From assembly GCF_003335585.1 (NCBI RefSeq), contig NZ_QBFD01000015.1:845073-909072 (forward strand): a stretch of DNA of 64,000 bases. The letters run 5' to 3'. Every line of letters begins with the position of its first letter. Positions within the stretch are counted from its first letter, which is position 1. The notes under the pieces are model-generated. The model did not search any database and was not told the DNA's origin. It saw nothing but the letters and a program-made list of their open reading frames with translations. Shown in pieces: positions 43,957 to 53,641 of this stretch. The stretch comes from Sulfitobacter sp. DFL-14 (GTDB taxonomy: Bacteria > Pseudomonadota > Alphaproteobacteria > Rhodobacterales > Rhodobacteraceae). The position numbers and the translations under genes were made by a program.

Positions 43957-45291
43957 TCAGTCGTTGGGACCCAGCGCCGAGAGGCCCTTGAGGATGTCGA
44001 TGGCATAGGCGAGCTGGTAATCTTCCTCGCGCAGTTCTGCGGCCTTTTCGGCCTTGGCCCGGTCTTCCTCGATCTGTTTGATCTGGTCCTCGGTCAGGCT
44101 GTCGTTGTTCAGGCTGCCGCGCAGGTCCGCTTCGGAGCGCAACAGGCGGCGCGGTGTTTCCTCTTCTTCGGTTTCGGGGCGCGCCGGGGGCTGGGCAACG
44201 ATGATGTCGGGCGATACGCCCAGCGCCTGGATGGACCGGCCCGACGGCGTGTAATACCGCGCTGTCGTCAGGCGCATCGCACCGTCCCCGCGCAGCGGCA
44301 TGACCGTCTGAACGGACCCTTTGCCAAAGCTCTTGGTGCCGATGACAACCGCCCGGCGGTGATCCTGCAGGGCGCCCGCAACGATTTCCGAGGCCGAGGC
44401 AGAGCCGCCGTTGATCAGCACAACCAGCGGCTTGCCCATGCTCAGGTCGCCCGGTGTCGCGTTGACCCGATCACCGTCCGCCGGATCGCGGCCCCTTGTG
44501 CTGACGATCTCGCCTTCCTCAAGGAAAGCATCCGACACGGCTATCGCCTGGTTCAGCAACCCGCCCGGATTGTTCCGCAGGTCGATGACAAAGCCGTTTA
44601 CCTTTTCCATGCCGCCGGCCTTTTCAACCTGCTCGTCGATGGCTTCCTTCATCTTGGGGTAGGTCTGTTCGTTGAAGGTGGACAGGCGCAGGACAACGGT
44701 ATCCCCCTCGATCCGCGAGCGGACAACGGTCAGCTCGATGGTGTCGCGGATGATCGACACGTCGAAGGGCTCCTGTTCGCCCTCGCGCACCACGGTGATC
44801 ACGATCTCGGATCCGACCGGCCCGCGCATCAGTTCGACCGCATCGTCCAGTGCAAGGCCCAGCAGGCTTTCGCCGTTCACATGGGTGATGAAATCACCGG
44901 CCTCTACGCCCGCCTCGTCCGCCGGTGTCCCGTCGATCGGAGAGACCACTTTGACAAAACCGTCTTCCTGGGTGACCTCGATGCCCAGACCGCCGAATTC
45001 GCCGCGTGTCTGTTCGCGCATCTTCAGCGCGTCCTTGGGGGACAGATAGCTGGAATGCGGGTCAAGCGATGTCAGCATCCCGTTGATCGCGGCTTCGATC
45101 AGGTCGCTGCTGTCCACTTCCTCGACATATTGGGCGCGGATACGCTCGAAGATATCGCCGAACAGATCCAGTTGCTCATAGACGTTTTCGGTCTTGGCGG
45201 CCTCTTGCGCGAGAAGCGGGGCCGCGATCTGGGTGGTGGCGATCACGCCTGCGGCCGTACCGCCCAAAGCGGCCATCAAAAATCTCTTCAT
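43957..45291 (-). CDS. ctpA: Carboxy-terminal processing protease (S41)
   Basis: Periplasmic serine protease of 444 residues. Signal peptide at 1-28, PDZ domain (about 95-170, GGLGIEVTQEDGFVKVVSPI), then S41 domain with VIDLRNNPGGLLNQAI, the nucleophile Ser in NGGSASASEIVAGAL and Lys in IGTKSFGKGSVQTV. The C-terminal 50 residues are charged and helical. It starts 3 nt after the EnvC-like gene stop; together they suggest control of cell-wall hydrolysis, since CtpA degrades hydrolases in other proteobacteria. Confidence 0.94.
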   Translation of the reverse strand: MKRFLMAALGGTAAGVIATTQIAAPLLAQEAAKTENVYEQLDLFGDIFERIRAQYVEEVDSSDLIEAAINGMLTSLDPHSSYLSPKDALKMREQTRGEFGGLGIEVTQEDGFVKVVSPIDGTPADEAGVEAGDFITHVNGESLLGLALDDAVELMRGPVGSEIVITVVREGEQEPFDVSIIRDTIELTVVRSRIEGDTVVLRLSTFNEQTYPKMKEAIDEQVEKAGGMEKVNGFVIDLRNNPGGLLNQAIAVSDAFLEEGEIVSTRGRDPADGDRVNATPGDLSMGKPLVVLINGGSASASEIVAGALQDHRRAVVIGTKSFGKGSVQTVMPLRGDGAMRLTTARYYTPSGRSIQALGVSPDIIVAQPPARPETEEEETPRRLLRSEADLRGSLNNDSLTEDQIKQIEEDRAKAEKAAELREEDYQLAYAIDILKGLSALGPND

Positions 45292-45294
45292 TGC

Positions 45295-46437
45295 CTATTC
45301 ATCCTTCTCGGTCCGGAACCAGGCTTCTGGGTCCTGTGGAATGTTGTCTCTTCTTACTTCTATATAGAGCGTTTCTGTGCGGTCAGTGCCAGTGCCTTCA
45401 CGATCAGGTGACAATGACGTGCCGCTTTCTGCCGCCTGCCTTGCGTCTTTTTCACCCATCAGCCCAATCGGTGTGCCGCCTGCGATTACCTGACCTGCCT
45501 CGCCATAGACCACGTCCAGCCCCGCCAGCACAAACAATGTGCGCGCTTCGGGTTCCAGAATCACCACATTGCCGAAGTCCAGCAGCGGCCCGGTGTATCT
45601 GATGGTGGCGGCGGCCGGGCTGGTCACGATGGCCCGCGCGCGGGTCGCCATGATGATGCCGGGGCGCTTGACCCCTGCCGCATCGGCCTGACCGGCACGG
45701 CGCAGGACCAGACCCTGGACCGGCAGGGGCAATTCGCCGATCCGGCCCTGCAAGGTTACCGGGGCCGGTTCCACCTCATCCGTGATAATCTCTGCCAGGC
45801 CGGAGGCGAAACCATCCAGCGTTTCGGTGGATGCGATCAGGATCGCAGTGCGCACGGGGTCGGCGGTGAAACGGGTCGGCAATTCGGTCCGGTTTGCCAT
45901 CGCCTGGTTCAGCGCGGTGCGCGCCGCCTGCACCTGGGTCAGACCGGCCTGCAACCGCTCGGCGGCATCGACCTGCAGCAGGCGCAGGGTCTGCACATCT
46001 TCCAGATCGCGGCGCAGGGCGTCTGCCTGCCGGTTCAGGGCCGGTGTCAGTTCCGCCAGCAACATGCCTGCGCGCGCGGTGCCCACCGGGCCGTCGGGGT
46101 GCAGAAATGCCGTGGGCGAGGGGTTGCCGCCAATGCTTTGCAGGACACCGAACAATTGCGCCACTTCGCCGTCGCGCGATTGCAGTTTTTTCGACAGTTG
46201 CGCCTCGTTGATGGCGGCCTGCCGCAGCCCGTCGCGCATGGCGCCCAGACCTTTTTCAAACGCCTGAATGGTTTCGGTCAGCGCCATCACCCGGTCCCGC
46301 GCCCCTTCGGCCTTGTCCAGCATTTCTGCTGCCGCCTCCAGCTCTGCCGCTGCCGCGCGCGCCTGGGTGGTCGCGGCGGTTTCAGAGGCAGCGCAGAACG
46401 GCCAGACCAGCAGAACAAGGGCAAGGAGGCGGATCAT
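45295..46437 (-). CDS. EnvC-like murein hydrolase activator with degenerate M23 domain
   Basis: Protein of 380 residues with signal peptide (MIRLLALVLLVWPFCAASE), a long coiled coil (about 25-220) and a C-terminal LytM/M23 domain. The domain retains GNVVILEPEARTLFVLAGL and AGQVIAGGTPIGLMG, but the HxH and other zinc ligands expected in active M23 enzymes are absent, as in EnvC, which activates amidases at the septum. The start at 46437 overlaps gpmI by 4 nt and is fixed by the signal peptide. Cell-division amidase activation is inferred from the architecture. Confidence 0.88.
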   Translation of the reverse strand: MIRLLALVLLVWPFCAASETAATTQARAAAAELEAAAEMLDKAEGARDRVMALTETIQAFEKGLGAMRDGLRQAAINEAQLSKKLQSRDGEVAQLFGVLQSIGGNPSPTAFLHPDGPVGTARAGMLLAELTPALNRQADALRRDLEDVQTLRLLQVDAAERLQAGLTQVQAARTALNQAMANRTELPTRFTADPVRTAILIASTETLDGFASGLAEIITDEVEPAPVTLQGRIGELPLPVQGLVLRRAGQADAAGVKRPGIIMATRARAIVTSPAAATIRYTGPLLDFGNVVILEPEARTLFVLAGLDVVYGEAGQVIAGGTPIGLMGEKDARQAAESGTSLSPDREGTGTDRTETLYIEVRRDNIPQDPEAWFRTEKDE

Positions 46438-47951
46438 GACAGCAGGTTTTTCCCCGTCATCTCGGCGGGCTGGGGCAGGCCCATCAGATGGAGCACCGTG
46501 GGCGCGAGATCGGCCAGACGTCCGCTGGCCAGAAGCGCATCCGGCGCGGCACCAACCACGGCCACCGGCACCGGGTTCAGCGTATGTGCCGTATGCGCGC
46601 CGCCGGTGTCGGGGTCGATCATGGTTTCGCAATTGCCGTGATCCGCTGTCAGGATCATCGCGCCGCCAGCCGCCTCCAGCGCCTGCATCACCCGGGCCAG
46701 ACCGGAATCCACGGCCTCACAGGCGGCAATCGCCGCGTCCAGATCGCCGGTATGGCCGACCATGTCGGGGTTGGCATAATTCACCACGATCAGGTCATAG
46801 CCATCCTTGATGGCTTTCACGAAGGTATCCGTCACCTCGCCCGCCGACATCTCCGGCTGCAGGTCGTAGGTCGCGACATTGGGGGATTTCGGCATGTGGC
46901 GGTCCTCGCCCTCCGATGGCACTTCCTCGCCACCGTTCAGGAAAAAGGTCACATGGGGATATTTCTCTGTCTCAGCCAGCCGGAACTGACGCTTGCCATG
47001 CTGTGCCACCCAGGCGCCCAGCGTGTTGGGCAGGTCGGGCTTATGGTACATGGTGGTCATGAAACCCGCATGTGCGTCTGAGTATTTCGCCATGCCCATG
47101 CAGGCCGCCCAGCCGGGCCGTCCGGCTGTGTCAAAGGCGTCAAAATCCGGGTCGGCCAGCGCCGCCATGATCTCGCGCGCGCGGTCGGCGCGAAAATTCA
47201 GGCAAAAGAATCCGTCGCCATCCGCGGCACCGGCATAGTCGCCGATGATCGTGGCGGGGATGAATTCGTCATCCGTTCCGTTGTCATAGGCCGCCTGCAC
47301 CGCTGCGCGGGGGCTGTCCGCCTGCTGGCCTTTGCCATGGGTGATCGCGTCGAAGGCGGTTTTCACCCGGTCCCAGCGGTTGTCACGGTCCATCGCGAAA
47401 TACCGCCCGGTGACAGTTGCGATCCGCGCGCCCGCGGGCAGGGCGGCTGTCAGGGTTTCGAAATATTCCAGCGCGGACCGTGGGGCGACATCGCGCCCGT
47501 CCGTCAGCGCATGGACCACCACAGGCACCCCGGCCGCAGTAAGCGCCCCGATTGCCGCGATCATATGGTTGAGGTGCCCATGCACCCCCCCGTCCGAGAC
47601 GACTCCCATCACATGGGCCGTGCCCTTGCTGTCCTGCATGGCGCTGATGAAATCCAGCAGCGGCGGGTTCTTTGCAAAATTGCCCTGTTCGATGGCCAGG
47701 TCGATCTGGCCCAGGTCCATCGCCACCACCCGGCCCGCGCCGATGTTGGTATGGCCCACCTCGGAATTGCCCATTTGGCCGCTGGGCAGCCCGACGTCCG
47801 GCCCGTGGGTGATCAGCGTGGCATGCGGGCAGGTCGCCATGATGCGGTCGAAGGTCGGGGTTCTGGCCAGAGCAGGGGCGTTACCGGTCCGGTCTTCGCG
47901 CACACCCCAACCGTCAAGGATACACAGAACCACGGGTTTCGGGATGCTCAT
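46434..47951 (-). CDS. gpmI: 2,3-bisphosphoglycerate-independent phosphoglycerate mutase
   Basis: Glycolytic/gluconeogenic enzyme (505 residues), manganese-dependent, interconverting 3- and 2-phosphoglycerate. VVLCILDGWGVREDRTGNAP holds the first metal Asp; the phosphoserine is in SGQMGNSEVGHTNIGAGR; TADHGNCETMIDPDTGGAHT holds the other ligands. The start MSIPKPVV at 47951 is preferred; an ATG five codons upstream (47966) is possible. Operon with the EnvC-like gene and ctpA downstream. Confidence 0.95.
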   Translation of the reverse strand: MSIPKPVVLCILDGWGVREDRTGNAPALARTPTFDRIMATCPHATLITHGPDVGLPSGQMGNSEVGHTNIGAGRVVAMDLGQIDLAIEQGNFAKNPPLLDFISAMQDSKGTAHVMGVVSDGGVHGHLNHMIAAIGALTAAGVPVVVHALTDGRDVAPRSALEYFETLTAALPAGARIATVTGRYFAMDRDNRWDRVKTAFDAITHGKGQQADSPRAAVQAAYDNGTDDEFIPATIIGDYAGAADGDGFFCLNFRADRAREIMAALADPDFDAFDTAGRPGWAACMGMAKYSDAHAGFMTTMYHKPDLPNTLGAWVAQHGKRQFRLAETEKYPHVTFFLNGGEEVPSEGEDRHMPKSPNVATYDLQPEMSAGEVTDTFVKAIKDGYDLIVVNYANPDMVGHTGDLDAAIAACEAVDSGLARVMQALEAAGGAMILTADHGNCETMIDPDTGGAHTAHTLNPVPVAVVGAAPDALLASGRLADLAPTVLHLMGLPQPAEMTGKNLLS

Positions 47952-48184
47952 CTGGGGCTGCTCCATCTTTTGTTTTGATGGCCTTTTAGCTGCTGTCGCG
48001 CCCGCCGTGAACCTCTTTCCTGTCACGATTGGCTGATGCGCGACATTCGGTGCGGGGCAACTTGCGCATCTGTCAGCGCGAAGGGCCAGACTGACTGACA
48101 GGAGGCGGGTTGCGGGTCTTGTCCATGACCCGCAGTTTGGGCATAACGGGTCCTGCAACCGCCCTTAAGCCAAGGACCTCCTCC

Positions 48185-48364
48185 ATGAGCCAGCCTGCGC
48201 CCGAAACCCGGATCGTGAATACCTATCGCATTGCCTGTGATGGCGGCGAAGGGGGGCTGGGCCATCCGCGTGTCTGGCTGCAGATCCCGCGTGACAGCGG
48301 TTGGGTCGAATGCGGCTATTGCGACTGCAAGTTCATCCACAGCGATTTCGAAGGCAAGCTCTGA
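48185..48364 (+). CDS. CHCC-type zinc-finger protein (NDUFS6-like)
   Basis: Small protein of 59 residues with the C-x8-H-x14-C-x2-C zinc ligand pattern: [18 protein letters not shown] and [12 protein letters not shown]. It matches the zf-CHCC family, related to mitochondrial complex I subunit NDUFS6; in alphaproteobacteria a role with NADH dehydrogenase is suspected. The ATG at 48185 lies after AAGGACCTCCTCC; an upstream frame from 48110 adds unrelated residues. Confidence 0.85.
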   Translation: MSQPAPETRIVNTYRIACDGGEGGLGHPRVWLQIPRDSGWVECGYCDCKFIHSDFEGKL

Positions 48365-48590
48365 GGGCATTGCCCCGGATGGCGGTGCCGGATGGTGGAT
48401 TGTCCTGCTGATACGGGCATTTCGCGCGGGTTGAACAAATGACCGGCCTGGCGCGCAAAGCGCCGGCATCGGGACAATCTTGTGCCACGGATAACGGCAA
48501 GTGCCGCCGGTGATGTTGTAATGGGCTGGCCCCGCGCATAAGTTGCAGCGACCCCGTCAGCACGATGGGTCCCCAGCGAAAGTCCGGTGC

Positions 48591-51500
48591 ATGGAACCCA
48601 GCATTTTTTCCTTTATCTGGAAATACTCGCGGCGCGAACAGCTTTACCTGCTGGCCTTCACGCTGTTCACCTTTCCGTTTCTCTACGCCACGCTGGAACT
48701 GCCCAAGCGGATCATCAACGATGCCATCGGCGCAGAGAGCGACACGGTTTCGGTATTTGGTTTCGAGATTACCCAGGTGCAGTTCCTGCTGGCCCTGTGC
48801 TTTACCTATATGATCGCCGTCATCGTGCACGGCTTGCTGAAAATGCGGTTGAACACCTTGAAAGGGGTCCTGTCGGAACGCCTGTTGCGGCGGTTTCGCT
48901 ATCAGTTGATCAGCCGGATGATGCGGTTTCCGCGCAGCTATTTCCGCAAGACTTCGCAAGGGGAGCTGGTCAGCATGGTCACCTCGGAGGCGGAGCCGAT
49001 GGGTGGCCTGATGGGCGATTTCATCGCCCAGCCGATGTTCCAGGCGGGTCAGATGCTGATCATCGTGATTTTCCTGTTCCTGCAAAGCTTCTGGTTCGGT
49101 CTCGCCGGGGTTGCCCTGATCCCGCTCCAGGCCTGGATCATCCCGATGCTGCAACGGCAGATCAACGAGCTGAACAAGGTCCGGATCAAGGAAGTGCGCC
49201 AGTTCTCGGCCGAGATCGGGGAAACCGCTGCGGGCATCGCGGATCTGCGCAGCAACGGCGGCTGGCGCTACCGGCTGGCGGCCTTTACCGACCGGCTGGG
49301 CCTGCTGTTCGACGTGCGGTTCCGCATCTACCAGAAGAAATTCTTCATGAAGTTCCTGAACAACTTCATCACCCAGCTGACACCGTTTTTCTTTTACGCG
49401 GTGGGGGGGTATCTGGCGATTCAGGGGCAGATTACCGTAGGTGCGCTGGTTGCGGCGCTGGCCGCCTACAAGGACCTTTCGAGCCCCTGGAAGGAGCTGT
49501 TGACCTACTACAACCAGACCCAGGACATGTCGGTGCGCTGGGACGTGGTGATGGAACGCTTCAACCCGCCTAGAATGATCGACGAAGCGCTTTTTGAGGG
49601 CAGTCCGGAAGAGATCCCGCATCTGCGCGGCGATATCGCGTTTGACAGGGTGACGGTGCGGGACGAGGACGGCACAAACATCCTGCAGGACCTGAGCTTT
49701 ACCATTCCCGCGGGCAGTTGTGTTGCCATCGAAGTCCCGAGCCAGTCGGAGCGGACGGCGCTGGCAGATGTGCTGACCCGTGAGGTGATCCCGTCACGGG
49801 GGCATGTCCATATCGCCGGATACGATCTGACCGGTCTGCACCAGGCGGTGATCGCGGCGCGAATCGGGTATGCGGGTTCGCAGCCCTATATTTTCCAGGG
49901 AACCGTGGGTGACAATCTGCTGATGCCCCTGATGACGCATCCGTCGACCGTTCTGTGGGACCCCAAGATGAGCGACCGGACAACGATCGAGGCGCGCCGA
50001 TCGGGCAACAGCCCGGACAGCACCAAGGCAGAATGGCTCGACCCGTCGATCGCGGATCTGGAAACCAGGGAGCAGATCTTTGATTTCTGGTACAACATCA
50101 CATCGGCGGTGGGCACTGCCGATCTGATTTTCCACAACATGCTGGATTCCCGCATGGACCCGGACAAACATCCGGAACTGGCCCGCCAGATCGTGGCGCT
50201 GCGCGATGAGGTGCACCAGCGGCTGAAGGCCGACAAGCTGGACAAGGCCGTGTATCGTTTCGATCCCGAGGCTTTCAACCCGGCGGTGCCCCTGGGCGGC
50301 AACCTGATGTTTGCCGCGCCGCGCCGGGCGATCACCCAGAAAGGGCTGGTCGAAGAGGGCGGTTTCCTTGGCATGATCATCGAACAAGGCCTGGCGGAGC
50401 AGGGCATCGCCATTTCCCAGACCCTGATCGAGACGCTGCACGATACCTTTGGCCGCGACGGCACGGATCATCATCATCCGCTGTTCACCGCTCTGGGGAT
50501 TGAGGATACCTTGTATGAGCAATTGGTCGACATCGCGCAGCGCCGCCGGGACAAGGGCGATGCAGCGCTCACCGAGCAGGAATTCGCGCTGCTGCTGACG
50601 GTGCCTTTCGCCTTTACCGCCGAACAGATCGGCCCCGGTTTTCCCGAAAGCTTCAAACGGGAAATCCTGTCGATCCGTAAATCGCGCGGGCCCAAGCTGC
50701 GCGAAAAGGCGAAAGATCTGTTTGTCGAGATTGCGCCCGAAAATTACCTGCCGCGGCTGACCATACTGGAGAATCTGATTTACGGTCGTTTTTCAGCCAT
50801 GGCAGGGTTGCAGGCCGATCTGGTCCGTGACGCGGTGGTCGAAGTGATGGCGGCGCATAACCTCATGCAGATGGTCTCGGCCAACCTCTTTGACGTTCCG
50901 ACCGATATCGGCGGGGCCAATCTGCCGGTGCTGTTTCAGGAGCGGGCGGCCTTTGGCCGGGCGGTGATCAAACAGCCGGATGTGCTGGTGTTCAATCAGG
51001 TTCTTGCCGGAGCCGATGCCCAGACCCAAAAGCAGATCAGCGACCGCCTGAGCGACCTGCTGCCCCATACCACGCAGATTTTCCTGAATGACAAGTTTGC
51101 GGATGTGGAGGCCTATGACGTGCATATCGAAATCCGCAATGGTCGTCTGGACGGCGCCTCCGAGGCCGAAGACAGCGACATGGACGAAGGCGCATCGGAC
51201 GACCTGCGCCGGAAACTGCGGGTCATTGCAAGCAACAGCCTGTTCAGCACGCTTGAACCGCGCCAGCAGCGTTTGCTGGCCTTTGCCGCGCATTGGTACA
51301 GTGCGGAGGCGGGGCAGGTCATCTTTTCCACCGGCGAGCGGGCTGATGCCGCTTATCTGTGCCTCTCGGGCAATGCGGAAATCGTATGGGCCGGAAAGAA
51401 CGGTGACACGCACCATGTCGCCGACGTGGGGCCCGGCCGGTTGATGGGCGATCTTTCGATCATTCTGGACGAACCCCGGCAGATGAACCTGATTGCGACC

Positions 51501-51716
51501 GAGCCCTGCCTGTTCCTGCGCATCGGGGCGGAGCAGTTCCGCTCTGTTCTGGAAAGCGACAAGACCTTGCTGCTGACCCAGTTGCGCGCGGTTGCCGGTC
51601 ATCTGACCGGCGCGGCCGAGCTGATGCGTGCGGCCGGGTTGGAAGTGCCGCGGGACTTCGGGCCGCCGCTCCCGCCTGCCATTCCGGAGGAGCCCGAACA
51701 GGGGCAAAAACCGTGA
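48591..51716 (+). CDS. ABC-exporter-like protein with degenerate ATPase, large insert and C-terminal cyclic-nucleotide-binding domain
   Basis: Protein of 1041 residues. Residues 15-310 form an exporter-type membrane domain (LYLLAFTLFTFPFLYATLEL, AVGGYLAIQGQITVGALVAA). The ATPase domain is disabled: Walker A reads AIEVPSQSERTALAD (381-393) with no GKS/T, the signature region reads ANLPVLFQERAAFGRAV instead of LSGGQ, and Walker B is PDVLVFNQVL without the catalytic acidic pair. A ~270-residue helical insert splits the domain (about 450-720). A cNMP-binding-type domain fills 884-1010. Probably not a pump but a regulated membrane protein. Overlaps the next gene by GTGA. Confidence 0.85.
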   Translation: MEPSIFSFIWKYSRREQLYLLAFTLFTFPFLYATLELPKRIINDAIGAESDTVSVFGFEITQVQFLLALCFTYMIAVIVHGLLKMRLNTLKGVLSERLLRRFRYQLISRMMRFPRSYFRKTSQGELVSMVTSEAEPMGGLMGDFIAQPMFQAGQMLIIVIFLFLQSFWFGLAGVALIPLQAWIIPMLQRQINELNKVRIKEVRQFSAEIGETAAGIADLRSNGGWRYRLAAFTDRLGLLFDVRFRIYQKKFFMKFLNNFITQLTPFFFYAVGGYLAIQGQITVGALVAALAAYKDLSSPWKELLTYYNQTQDMSVRWDVVMERFNPPRMIDEALFEGSPEEIPHLRGDIAFDRVTVRDEDGTNILQDLSFTIPAGSCVAIEVPSQSERTALADVLTREVIPSRGHVHIAGYDLTGLHQAVIAARIGYAGSQPYIFQGTVGDNLLMPLMTHPSTVLWDPKMSDRTTIEARRSGNSPDSTKAEWLDPSIADLETREQIFDFWYNITSAVGTADLIFHNMLDSRMDPDKHPELARQIVALRDEVHQRLKADKLDKAVYRFDPEAFNPAVPLGGNLMFAAPRRAITQKGLVEEGGFLGMIIEQGLAEQGIAISQTLIETLHDTFGRDGTDHHHPLFTALGIEDTLYEQLVDIAQRRRDKGDAALTEQEFALLLTVPFAFTAEQIGPGFPESFKREILSIRKSRGPKLREKAKDLFVEIAPENYLPRLTILENLIYGRFSAMAGLQADLVRDAVVEVMAAHNLMQMVSANLFDVPTDIGGANLPVLFQERAAFGRAVIKQPDVLVFNQVLAGADAQTQKQISDRLSDLLPHTTQIFLNDKFADVEAYDVHIEIRNGRLDGASEAEDSDMDEGASDDLRRKLRVIASNSLFSTLEPRQQRLLAFAAHWYSAEAGQVIFSTGERADAAYLCLSGNAEIVWAGKNGDTHHVADVGPGRLMGDLSIILDEPRQMNLIATEPCLFLRIGAEQFRSVLESDKTLLLTQLRAVAGHLTGAAELMRAAGLEVPRDFGPPLPPAIPEEPEQGQKP

Positions 51717-52606
51717 CCGGAAACTATTCCGGTCTGAGTTCCTTTGTCGCCCCGGCGCGGGAAAAGTCGGAGCTGTGGCGTTTTGCGGCGGGTGTGGTCA
51801 TCGCGATTGTGGCCTATTTTGCCTTGAACCGGCTCTTTTTCGGCGCGGTTTACCAGATTGCCGGAAACCGGAACAACGCGCTCTACAACGATCTGGTTAC
51901 CGGGGAGACGCCCCTGGCGATGTTCCTGCTGCTGTCCAGCTTTGCCTGTATGGTGTTGAGTGTGGCCCTTGTTGTGCGTGTGCTGCATCGGCGGCCGGTT
52001 CGCAGCCTGATCGGACCTATGCCCCTGGCATGGAAGGATTTTCGCGCGGTCACGCTGATGCTGGCGGGTCTCATCCTTGTGATCGCCCTGCTGCCGCCCT
52101 GGGACATGGGCGGCCCTTTCGTGTCCAACATGCCTTTCGGGGAATGGCTGGTGTTGCTGCCCTTGTCCCTGTTGGGTGTTTTCGTGCAGGTCAGCGCGGA
52201 GGAGATCTTTTTTCGCGGCTATGTCCAGCAGCAACTGGCGGCGCGGTTCCGCTCTCCGCTTGTCTGGATGATCGCGCCTTCGGCGTTGTTTGCACTGGGC
52301 CATTATCTGCCTGATTCAGCTGGTGAAAACGCCTTTGCCATCGCCCTTTGGGCTGGTATTTTCGGGGTGCTCATGGCGGATCTGACCGCGCGGTCGGGGT
52401 CACTCGGGCCTGCAATCGCGCTGCACTTTTGCAATAACGTGACGGCGATCCTGATCGTCTCCCTGCCCGACAACCTGTCGGGCCTTGCGCTCTACCTTAC
52501 GCCCTTCGGCATGCAGGACACCGAGATGCTTGCAGACTGGCTGCCCGTGGATTTTGCGATGATGCTCGTGTTCTGGCTGGCGGCCCGGGTCGCGATCCGC
52601 CGTTGA
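51713..52606 (+). CDS. CPBP family intramembrane metalloprotease
   Basis: Integral membrane protein of 297 residues with about seven or eight hydrophobic segments. The first CPBP motif is EEIFFRGYVQQQL (EExxxR) and the second region has FALGHYLP; a conserved asparagine motif follows in ALHFCNNVTAIL. Such proteases process prenylated or secreted proteins or act in bacteriocin immunity; the substrate here is unknown. GTG start at 51713 overlaps the stop of the ABC-like gene, implying coupled translation and a shared role. Confidence 0.87.
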   Translation: MTGNYSGLSSFVAPAREKSELWRFAAGVVIAIVAYFALNRLFFGAVYQIAGNRNNALYNDLVTGETPLAMFLLLSSFACMVLSVALVVRVLHRRPVRSLIGPMPLAWKDFRAVTLMLAGLILVIALLPPWDMGGPFVSNMPFGEWLVLLPLSLLGVFVQVSAEEIFFRGYVQQQLAARFRSPLVWMIAPSALFALGHYLPDSAGENAFAIALWAGIFGVLMADLTARSGSLGPAIALHFCNNVTAILIVSLPDNLSGLALYLTPFGMQDTEMLADWLPVDFAMMLVFWLAARVAIRR

Positions 52607-52663
52607 TTGCATTTGTCGCACTCGGGGCTTATCTGGGGGCAAACAAGTCGTCAGGGGCCTGAT

Positions 52664-53641
52664 ATGAACTGGATCACGAACTATGTCCGTCCGCGGATCA
52701 ATTCGATCTTTTCGCGTCGTGAAACGCCGGACAATCTGTGGACGAAATGCGATGACTGCGGCACCATGCTGTTTCACCGCGAGGTATCGGATAACCTGAA
52801 CGTCTGTACCAACTGCGGCCACCATATGCCGATTTCCCCGCGTGACCGCTTTCGCGCGTTGTTCGACGGTGGCATTTATACCGACATCAAGGTGCCCGTG
52901 CCGCCCGCCGATCCGCTGCAGTTCCGGGATCAGAAACGCTATCCCGACCGTCTGAAGGCGGCACAGCGCGAGACCGGCGAAACCGAGGCGATGCTGGTGG
53001 GCACCGGTGAAATCGGCCGCACGCCCGTTGTGGCGGCCTGTCAGGATTTTTCCTTCATGGCCGGGTCGATGGGCATGTATGTGGGCAATGCGATCATTGC
53101 GGCCGCCCAGGAAGCGGTGAAGCTGAAGCGCCCGCTGATCCTGTTTTCCGCTGCAGGCGGCGCGCGGATGCAGGAAGGCATCCTGAGCCTGATGCAGATG
53201 CCGCGCACAACGGTGGCGGTGCAGATGCTGAAAGAGGCCGGTCTGCCCTATATCGTCGTGCTGACCCATCCGACCACCGGTGGGGTGACGGCCAGCTATG
53301 CCATGCTGGGCGACGTTCAGATTGCGGAACCCAACGCATTGATCTGCTTTGCCGGGCCACGGGTGATCGAACAGACCATCCGTGAAAAGCTGCCTGACGG
53401 CTTCCAGCGTGCGGAATACCTGCTGGATCACGGCATGCTGGACCGGGTGACACCCAGGACCGAGCTGCGCGAGGAACTGATCGGCATCACCCGGATGCTG
53501 CTGGGCCTGCCGCCTGCTGTGCGCGGCGATCTGCCCGCGCCCGAAGAGGAGGGCGGGGAACTGGCGCATGCGCTGACAGGCGCGGACGCCAAGCCCGCCG
53601 ACACGTCCAAGAAGGACGCCCCAAAAGCCGAGAAGAAATGA
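52664..53641 (+). CDS. accD: Acetyl-CoA carboxylase carboxyltransferase subunit beta
   Basis: Subunit of 325 residues of the enzyme making malonyl-CoA for fatty acid synthesis. N-terminal zinc ribbon with CDDCG and CTNCGHHM; carboxyltransferase fold with [38 protein letters not shown] and [18 protein letters not shown]. The start [10 protein letters not shown] at 52664 is the family start; the frame is open 19 codons further. Charged C-terminal tail. Overlaps folC by ATGA, a common accD-folC arrangement. Confidence 0.96.
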   Translation: MNWITNYVRPRINSIFSRRETPDNLWTKCDDCGTMLFHREVSDNLNVCTNCGHHMPISPRDRFRALFDGGIYTDIKVPVPPADPLQFRDQKRYPDRLKAAQRETGETEAMLVGTGEIGRTPVVAACQDFSFMAGSMGMYVGNAIIAAAQEAVKLKRPLILFSAAGGARMQEGILSLMQMPRTTVAVQMLKEAGLPYIVVLTHPTTGGVTASYAMLGDVQIAEPNALICFAGPRVIEQTIREKLPDGFQRAEYLLDHGMLDRVTPRTELREELIGITRMLLGLPPAVRGDLPAPEEEGGELAHALTGADAKPADTSKKDAPKAEKK

